Source: Ottelia alismoides (taxonomy: Eukaryota > Streptophyta > Magnoliopsida > Alismatales > Hydrocharitaceae). Taken from it: a stretch of 64,000 nt of DNA. The DNA lies in assembly GCA_037367405.1 (NCBI GenBank), contig JAZKJV010000388.1, positions 248,001-312,000 on the forward strand, in the 5' to 3' direction. Made by a program: the position numbers and the translations under genes. Within the stretch, counting starts at the first letter, position 1. The number at the start of each line of letters is the position of its first letter. Under the pieces are notes generated by a model. It was not told where the DNA came from. It did not search any database and saw nothing but the letters and a program-made list of their open reading frames with translations. Positions 56,761-64,000 of this stretch are shown piece after piece.

Positions 56761-58490
56761 GATGATATGCTTCCTCAAAAATCTGCAAACTGTCTTCGCA
56801 TCAGCGGCTCGGGCGGGGATAGCCTCAACCCAACGACTAACATAGTCCACGGCCAACAGAATGTACTCAAATCCCTGACTCTTAGGGAATGGACCCATGA
56901 AATCGATGCCCCATGCGTCAAAAACCTCACAGAAGTGAATGGGCTGCATCGGCATCATATCACGCTGTCCAAAAGTGCCCATCCTCTGACAGTCAGTACA
57001 CCTCTTCACGAACTCATCAGAGTCCTTGAAGAGGGTAGGCCACCACAAGCCGGATTGGAGCACTTTCTGTGCCGTTCTCCTCCCAGAATGATGTCCTCCT
57101 GCCTCAAGCTTGTGGCAGTAAGTGAGGACGCTATGGTGCTCCTCCTGAGGAATGCACCGACGCCAGACGCTATCCCCTCCTTCGTGGTAAAGGATGGGAT
57201 CCTCCCAGTGGTAGGACTTGGCCTTCGCAAGGAAGGTCTCAAGCCTCTGCCTGGGCCAATCTTGTGGGACTTTCCCAGCAACGAGAAAGTTCACAATATC
57301 GGCATACCACGGGAGTGAGGCGATAGCAAGGATCGCCTCATCTGGGAAGGTCTCACAAATGGGGTCAATCTGCTTAGACTCCTCAGGCTGCTCTATACGG
57401 GAGAGATGATCCGCCACCACATTCTTGACTCCACGCTTATCCTTGATCTCAATGTCGAACTCCTGGAGTAGAAGGATCCATCTAGTAAGTCTGGCCTTGG
57501 CATCCTTCTTTGCCATGAGGTATCGGATGGCGGTGTGATCAGTGTACAAGGTCACTCTAGATCCAATGATATAAGATCGAAACTTATCTAGGGCGAATAC
57601 TACGGCTAGCATCTCCTTCTCTGTGACGGTGTAATTCCGCTGCGCGGAATCCAATGTGCGGCTAGCGTAGTGGATAGCAAAGGGGACTCCATCCCTCCTC
57701 TGTCCCAGCACGGCCCCTACGGAAAAATCGGAGGCATCCGTCATGATCTCGAATGGGAGAGACCAATCAGGTGGCTGGAGAACAGGAGCCTCAATCATAC
57801 ACTGCTGGAGAGTCGCAAAGGACGAAAGACACTTGTCATCGACAAGGAACTCGGTGTCTTTCGTCAAGAGGTCAGTCAACGGCCGGGCAATCCTGCTGAA
57901 ATCATGAATAAATCTCCGATAAAAACCAACGTGCCCCAGGAATGACCGTAGCTGCCTCAAATTGGACGGCGGTGCGAGTTTTCTAATGACATCAACCTTG
58001 GCCGGATCAACCTCCATGCCCCTGTTGGAGATGATGTGGCCAAGCACCGTCCCTTGAGTCACCATGAAGTGACTCTTCTCCCAAGAAAGCACCAAATGGA
58101 CCTCAATACATCGCTGGAGTACCCGGTCTAGGCAGTCAAGACAAGAGTCGAATCCGTCGCCGTAGACCGAGAAATCGTCCATGAAGACCTCCAAACACTC
58201 CCCTACCATGTCCGAAAAGATCGACAGCATGCATCTCTGAAATGTCGCAGGGGCATTGCATAGCCCAAATGGCATGCGTCGAAAGGCATATGTACCAAAG
58301 GGACGGGTAAAGGTGGTCTTCTCCTGATCCTCAGGAGAGATGGCCACCTGGTTGTAGCCCGAGTACCCATCCAGGAAACAGTAATGGCTCTTCCCTGCCA
58401 GTCTCTCAATGATCTGGTCAATAAAAGGCAGGGGGAAATGGTCCTTCTTGGTGGCCTGGTTGAGTCTCCTGTAGTCAACACAGACCCGTC
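56683..58490 (-). pseudogene. gypsy B reverse transcriptase, RNase H and integrase N-terminus
   Basis: After TGA 58489-58491 ([17 protein letters not shown], normally W) the same frame runs to 56683. It has [13 protein letters not shown], the RT core [20 protein letters not shown] and [15 protein letters not shown] with intact catalytic [33 protein letters not shown], RNase [21 protein letters not shown] and [15 protein letters not shown], the chain [10 protein letters not shown], the H2C2 zinc finger of integrase (around [14 protein letters not shown] and CTDCQRMG), and the core start [14 protein letters not shown] and RNase H motifs are complete, so the enzyme part is the best preserved portion of this element. 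Confidence 0.92.
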
Positions 58491-59987
58491 AAGAGGTGGG
58501 TACTCGTGTAGCAATCTCCTCTCCCGACTCACTGATCACAGTCGTGATGCCCGTCTTCTTGGGCACCACATGCAAGGGGTTGACCCACTTGGAATCGGAA
58601 ATGGGATAAATAAAATCTGCGCTCCACCATTTTGAAATCTCCTTCATGACGACCTCTCTCAGGTTGGGGTTCAGCCGCCGCTGGAACTCACGCGACGTCT
58701 TCTCCCCCTCCTCGAGATAGATATGGTGGGAGCACAACGCTGGACTAATCCCATGGAGATCTGCTACGCTCCATCCAATTGCCTTGCGGTTCTTTTCAAG
58801 AACCCCCATCAAACGGGATTCTTGCTCTCCAGTCAGATCCGCGGAGATGATGACTGGGTACATCTCAGGCTCGCCCGCAAGGAATCGATACTTCAGCGAA
58901 GTAGGGAGCGGCTTCAGCTCTGGACAGCTGGGTGCTGGCAAATCTGGCTTAGGAAGAAGGTGAGTGTATGCTGCCAAGTCTGCCTGGGAGAATGAAAATG
59001 AACTCTCGCAAACTGGATCTGGAGAAGGCTGCTCATCTGAACTGTCTCTGCTCTGCTCGGCATCTACCTCCTCCTCAGCTGTAGGCTCTGTGGGACTCAG
59101 GTCTGGCATCTGATCGTCGCAATCTGCCCAATCAAACTCTGAATCCAAGGGATCTGCATCAAACAAGGTGGCATCAGTACCACCATCACTAGAAATCGTG
59201 TCGCGGTCGAGAACCGGCTCTGCTGCCTCTGAAGTATCCTGGACCAGGGTTGTGCTCTCCAAGCTCTCCTCTGCTATCAACTCGGCATCAGCGGTGTCTG
59301 GAAATGAGAGGATGGCCTGTGCTGCTGGGTCTGCCCATGCTGCCTCATCATCTGTGATCACAAAATCACAGTCCTGGAGGATGTCTAACCCGGCATCTGT
59401 CAGCTGCTCTGTATCTGTACTGGTCTCTGAGCATGCCCTCTCTCTGGCTCTGTAGTCCTCGACCGTCTCTATTTGTACACTCTCGCCCTCGACGCGAAAG
59501 TATACCTTCCCGCTATCATGGTCAGTCACCGCCTTGGCTGTGGCCAAGAACGGACGACCGAGGATGATGGGGGTATCGGCCACTGAATCAGGGATCTCCA
59601 TACGAAGTCCACGGGGAATTGCAGACCCTGAATAGTGACGACAACGTCTCGCAACAACCCCTTCGGCCTCTTGACAGATCGATCAGCAAACTGAAGGACT
59701 GTCCTGCTCTGTCTAAGAGTGCCCAACTCGAAGCGGTCGAGAAGGGCTGCCGGAAGGAGGTTGATAGACGATCCGCTATCCAATAGAGTCCGGTCGAACC
59801 TCTGCTCTCTAATGTGACATCTGACATATGGGGCTCCTGAATCTGGCCTCTTGGCCGGCAGACGGTTCTGGATCGCGAAGCACGTGGCTTTCGTCAGCAC
59901 ATGTATCTCTGAATGGTGGTTCCTCCTCCTCCTCCTGACTGTAGTCCTGTCTCTCAAAGAACGCTGAAGAAGGGGGATGTGCTGCAA
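58489..59987 (-). pseudogene. gypsy B protease and protease-RT spacer
   Basis: 59987 to 59600 reads IQNRLPAKRPDSGAPYVRCH, then TLLDSGSSINLLPAALLDRF with the active D-S-G, then FADRSVKRPKGLLRDV. One base is missing after QFPVDFV (about 59603), and the frame from 59601 continues with IPDSVADTPIILGRPFLATA, the expected protease end. An acidic spacer of about 200 residues follows (one GGTDAT palindrome at 59167-59184), then the RT start LKYRFLAGEPEMYPVIISAD, IGWSVADLHGISPALCSHHI and FQRRLNPNLREVV to the TGA. Confidence 0.88.
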
Positions 59988-60005
59988 AGCCTCCTGAAGG
60001 GTCAG

Positions 60006-61031
60006 CTAGATATGGAAACGATCAATCATGCTCTGGCTGAACTCCTCCTGCTCTCTCTTTTGTGGATCTTTTTCTCTTTTCTTCCCCTTCCCCATCAGAA
60101 GGGCTCTAGGGAAGGGGATCACAGGGTCCTTCTCAGATGAAGGACTAGAAGTAGGTCTAGACGGCTCGACGGTCGGATCCGCACATACATCAAGCACCAC
60201 AGTGGGATCAGAGTAAACTAAACCTTTTCCTTTATTCAAAATATGGTTCCGAGCTACATCAGTGGAAGGAAAAACAACAGCTCTCTCTACACGAACACCG
60301 GTGGCCTCAGTACCACCATGGGCTGGCTCTGCTGGACGTATCGCGGCCTCAGTACCGCGTGTTGGCTCGGCAACTCGGGTGGCGTCAGTACCACCTCCTC
60401 GAACTGGTGAAGTGGCGGCCTCAGCACCGCCTGGGGGATCAACATCCTTGGTGGCATCAGTACCACCGTCATCATCATGAGCGGCCTCAGTACCGCTCTC
60501 CTCCTCCTCATCTGGCGCCCTGGATGTATCCTCGTGTCGTCGCTCAGATGAGGCGTCGCCGTCGGCTGGTGTCCTACCGCTCCTAAGTGTGACAAAATCA
60601 GCATCAAATAGATCCGAAGACATATCATCAAATGGATCACTAGGAGTGGCATGCTCAGTGTAAGCTACCTTCTCTGATTTCCGCTTCGGGCTGTTGGGAT
60701 TCGGCTCTATCTGTGCAAGAATGGCGGCCTTCCCTCTCACGATGTCCCGCATCTCCTGGCGGAACTCGTCCATCTCCCGTCTGAAGGTAGCCTGCTGGTC
60801 CGTGAGGAGGCGGGCTATGTCGTCCAAAATAGGGCTCTCGTGGGAGCCCAACGGGTAGCCTCTCTGGTGATGAGGCTGTTGGAACTGGTGTTGCTGCTGG
60901 TGAGAGGGGTAAGAAGAAGGGTGCTGCTGCTGGTGTGGCTGGTGAGGCTGCTCTCGCCTCCAAGACTGTCCCTGCTGCTGATAGGGACGAGGAACGAAGG
61001 ATGACTGCTGTTGTAACTGATAGGCTGGGGG
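60006..61031 (-). pseudogene. gypsy B gag C-terminal / pre-protease spacer with palindromic repeats
   Basis: In frame with gag. It starts after TAG 61032-61034 (QQQ-stop-PPAYQ) with a glutamine-rich stretch, then ESPILDDIARLLTDQQATFR, a charged coiled-coil-like segment, and from about 60540 to 60290 a low-complexity region in which GGTDAT and GTEAA words alternate, six in all. It ends at TAG 60006-60008 (DRFHI-stop-LTLQEALQ, where Q is expected). The DNA of the repeat units is palindromic, with stems that change together. No zinc knuckle is seen. Function of the spacer is unknown. Confidence 0.8.
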
Positions 61032-61034
61032 CTA

Positions 61035-62912
61035 CTGCTGCTGGTGATCTCTCTGCGGGCTATACTGCCCTCCCTGTCCGGATGACTGCTGCTGGGGCTG
61101 GGTACCTCCACTCCCCCACCTGAATCCGGGATGGTCTCGTCGGATCCCAGGCTGAGGACGGTCATACCAAATCCCGTTGACATCCATCAACGGCTTTGCA
61201 TCGTACTGGGCTGGCGGGAGTACTGCCAGAGGCTGATCCGGCTGGTATACCACCATCTGCATGTCTGGAGATGGTGGTGACTGGTAGGTGGGTTGCGGCT
61301 GCTGGTACGGCTCCGCCTGTACAAGGTGAACCTGTCTAGGCTGCTGGTGTGAGCTGGAGCGCTGGAACGAGCTGCTGCTGCCGCCGGTATCGCCTCGCGA
61401 CTGAAGACGGGGCTGTGAAGCCGTCTGTGCCTCCTGGAGACACATGAGCTGGGTCTTCATGTCGCTCAGAGTCTGTGCCATCTGCTCCATCTGAGTGATG
61501 CCCTGGCACTGCTTCTTCTCGATCAGCTCCATCCGATCCAACTTCTCACTGATGATACCCATATCCGCAGCGGATGACTCTGCCTGTGCTGCTGCTACTG
61601 CGGATGAACTGGATGGACCGGCGTCGACCCGTGCTATCCTATGGTATTGCACGGGTCCTGGCTGTTGCTGGGGTCTGCCCTGAGTGTATAACTTGGTCTG
61701 GGACATCACCATATAGTTCTCGGCCATCTCCTCGTAGATGGCCCAGACCTGGTCGTGATCCTTGGCGAAGTAAGACTCGTCATAAGAAGCATTCACCAAG
61801 CCCTGGAGCTCTGGTGTCAGCCCGTTGAAGAAGCTCTGCACAAGGTTGGGCTTCGAAATGTCGTGGTGCGGGCATCGGTCAGTCAGCTCACGAAACCTCT
61901 CCCATACCTCATGGAATTGCTCGTTGGGGAGCATGGAGAAGTTGCTGATGAGGGCTCTCGCTGCATTGGTCCGCCCGAGTGGATAGTACTTGTTCAAGTA
62001 CTCGGTGCGGAGCTGCTCCCAGGTGTAAACGAACCTCCCCAAGTGCTTCAGCCAGGTGGCTGCTCTGTCTGCTAGGGAAAAGGGGAAGGCGATCATCCTG
62101 ATCGTATCCTGGTCCACCTGACGGTCGTGGACAGTGCTGCAAATCATGAGAAACTCCTGGAGGTGAAGATGGGGCTCCTCAGTAGCGAGCCCGTGGAAGC
62201 GGGGGAGTAACTGCAAAGTGTTCGGGAGGAACTTGAAGTCCCCCACGATCGTTGGAAGTACAACCCAGTGGTGCATCAGCGTCGATCCGGGGTTGTGTAA
62301 CTCCCGCATCGGTCTCGGTGGTCCTCCTGTCGCGGCTGCGGCGGCTGCTGCTGCGGTTGCTGCCGCTGCGGCGGCTGCTGCGGCTGCTGTCGCGGCTGCT
62401 GCATCTGCATCCTATGGAATCCTCGGTCCCTCTCTCCTCTGATCTCGCTCTGCTCTCTCTGCTCGCATCTGCTCCATCTCTCTCCTCATATCGATCATGA
62501 ATGCTCCCTGATCCCTCAGCTGCTGCTGAACGGTCTCTAGTGAGGCGATCAAGGTGGAGTTGATCGCACCCTGGTCCAGCACGAAGTGCTCAGGCTGACC
62601 TCGGGAAGGATCCTCAGAACTACCGACCATGACATCTGCAAAATCAAATGAGCCAAACTCAGGTGCTGTCAAGTCTGCTAATCTCTCCTCTGGCTCATAT
62701 CTCTCAGAACCGAAAGAAAGGGGGTCGAGGGGGAACAGGGCGGAATCATACTCGGGCTCGGAGAACTGGTCTCGGCTCTCGCGGGCCAACCTAGATGATT
62801 GGGTAGACGTGCCCGAAAGCGGTGCAGCTAGAGACTGCCTAAGAGAGCGTCTACCCATCATCGTGATCTGACGAGTAAGGCGGATGAGATCTGGAGAAAC
62901 TATGATCGGCAA
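61035..62912 (-). pseudogene. gypsy B gag (capsid)
   Basis: 62912 to 62412 encodes an N-terminal part (SLETVQQQLRDQGAFMIDMR, a likely coiled coil) ending at TAG 62412-62414. The frame then passes an alanine-rich stretch produced by CAG/GCN-type repeats (62330-62410) to 62309-61035: LPTIVGDFKFLPNTLQLLPR, GLATEEPHLHLQEFLMICST, MIAFPFSLADRAATWLKHLG, FSMLPNEQFHEVWERFRELT, FNGLTPELQGLVNASYDESY. This is the complete Athila-type capsid. A tail with DVNGIWYDRPQPGIRRDHPG and poly-Q follows. It would form the particle shell around element RNA. Only the two TAG codons interrupt it. A likely true start is the MMGRRSLRQ at about 62861. Confidence 0.9.
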
Positions 62913-64000
62913 CCAAACCCTCTGTTCACCAACACAACACGAGCTGAAGACTGTAAAGGTTCGGTCAAATTATCTTGTCCAATTTTATTAGGTGAACAAA
63001 CAATCTATCAGAGCGCTTACGTGACCTGTTAGGATACCCGATGCTACCCCAACCGACTGGCCCGCACGGAAGAGTCGGTAGTCAGCTGGAAATAGCACCG
63101 GAGGGCTCTACCTAGTGCGTGGGTCACTCTCTCGCGCAAGCAAACCAAACAATGAGGGGGTTGCTCTCCCCAAGACAAGTTTTTAAGGTGAATGTCTTTT
63201 AGGGTCAATAGTTTTAGCCAGTCCCAATTTTATGGTTTTTCTTTTTAATATTTTTCAATAAAAACAAAGGCCTAACGAATTTTTCGATTCTCCTGGTTAT
63301 TTAGTCAAAAACAAGGGGGGAGAAGTCGAAAAAGCTGATGCGCGATGAAATCAATGATGCATGCAGAGATAGAAATGCATACCTTTCCTCCAGCACTCTA
63401 CATGCAAGTGATCCGCGCAGAAATGTAAAGACAGAAAATAAACTACCTAAATGGTGCAGCGATGAAAACCGAGTCCTAAACAAGCAAGTCTACTCGAAGA
63501 ACCGTCTAACTGGTCACCGATCCTCCAAGCCAAAGGTTCGGTCTTGGCCTACCCCTCCTCTGCCCGACACATCGGGGGTAGGAGAAAGCGCTTTGCGGGG
63601 CGGGCTACGGCACGCAGGCTACGAAGGGGATGAATCAGTTATTTTTATTAATCAATTATTAGTAGGTCCAATTAAGCGCACTATAGGAACATGCAAGCAA
63701 TTAGGTGTGGGGACCCTACTAATTACGGCACAATCAAGTAGAAAATCCTAAGTCTAGGGGCTCGATAAAAACCGCTGAAAATCGGAAAAGGCAGCGAAAA
63801 AAACCAAAACCGCGAAAAAGCCGCGAAAACACCTAAGGGTCCCCCGAGCACATCGGTGCTCGGCGAAACAGACCCGCTAAGAGTTCAAGTCCAAGAGTGT
63901 TTGTCCCTGTATTATTACAAATAATAATCAAATAAAAATAAAAAGACTAAACTAAACCTCTCCCACTCAGTCTCTCCCTCACGCTCTCCTGCGGCTCCGT
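62913..64000 (-). other. gypsy B 5' leader, possibly reaching the 5' LTR end
   Basis: By analogy with gypsy A (gag start to LTR about 0.85 kb) the 5' LTR edge is expected near 63.7-63.9 kb, but no TG/CA boundary or primer site could be fixed. 63844-63863 is a perfect 8-bp stem with a 4-base loop (CCGAGCAC-ATCG-GTGCTCGG). 63760-63830 is an odd A-rich tract with repeated CCGCGAAAA words. The short open frame 63338-63751 on the + strand has no recognisable content. Confidence 0.5.

Larger units (their letters stand above)
53909..64000 (-). mobile_element. Athila-like Ty3/gypsy retrotransposon (gypsy B), internal region, runs off the window
   Basis: On the - strand the order is leader, gag (62912-61035), spacer, protease, RT, RNase H, integrase (to 56031), a long non-coding 3' segment, and polypurine tract at 53909. 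Gag with EEPHLHLQEF and RDHPGFRW words, protease DSGSSINLLP and RT FMDD are Athila-type. The gag-pol frame is continuous apart from TAG codons at 62412, 61032, 60006 and 56637, a TGA at 58489, and one-base losses near 59600 and 56745. The 5' LTR should begin near or beyond the right edge. Confidence 0.85.

Noticed and set aside
60262..60480. Plus-strand frame with repeated VASVPP words
   Set aside because: It is the complement of the palindromic repeat in the - strand gag/protease spacer. The - strand frame joins to gag and protease in frame, so the + strand reading is a shadow.
62218..62500. Plus-strand poly-alanine / poly-leucine-arginine frames
   Set aside because: Shadow of a triplet-repeat stretch within gypsy B gag on the - strand.

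Overview
The window is a piece of a flowering-plant nuclear genome that consists almost entirely of transposable elements nested in and beside one host gene. The evidence is plant-type Ty1/copia and Athila-like Ty3/gypsy retrotransposons, plant L1-type and RTE-type LINEs, several short hAT-like elements with 8-bp target duplications, GT-AG introns, and the 3' end of a spliced gene for an RBM42-like RNA-binding protein. Species cannot be told from the sequence. There is no bacterial, organellar or CRISPR content.

Host gene (about 8.8-32.4 kb, + strand): three coding exons are visible. 10314-10410 carries the RNP1 half of an RRM, 31655-31740 the end of the RRM, and 31830-31883 the basic C-terminus and stop. 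The two upstream exons are separated by a 21,244-bp intron. A 1.5-kb tandem duplication (7299-8835 and 8836-10369) has copied the start of the RRM exon, so a truncated duplicate exon sits at 8780-8835. Exons 5' of these are not in the window.

In and before the intron: a copia element on the - strand (1514-7095; 148-bp LTRs, target duplication AACCT), itself split by a 768-bp hAT-like element; a 5'-truncated L1-type LINE (10950-17771) carrying two hAT-like insertions and a solo copia LTR; remnants of copia and gypsy elements (18.0-19.6 kb); a second L1-type LINE on the - strand (about 19.57-24.3 kb) with a 476-bp hAT-like insertion; and a very young copia element on the + strand (26325-30898; 129-bp LTRs with one difference, target duplication GACAA), which has lost most of gag.

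Downstream of the gene (33-64 kb): two related Athila-like gypsy elements lie head to tail on the - strand and appear to share one roughly 3.5-kb LTR (about 50370-53908). The left element (A, pol and gag 43.5-49.7 kb) is badly decayed and its 3' LTR is split by a nearly intact RTE LINE (35013-38320, 15-bp target duplication, (TTG)6 tail). The right element (B, 53.9-64 kb) is younger: its gag-pol frame is readable almost throughout and broken by a few stops, mostly TAG where glutamine is expected, and one-base shifts.

The least routine signals are: (1) an array of short hairpins between integrase and 3' LTR in both gypsy elements, each arm ending in a copy of the polypurine-tract sequence; (2) a run of short palindromes in the gypsy B gag/protease spacer whose stems change together while the reading frame is kept; (3) an RTE start codon buried in a 27-bp hairpin; (4) hAT-like families with palindromic or ATTTCGGTC-repeat cores; (5) the TE-filled 21-kb intron and the duplicated exon of the host gene.
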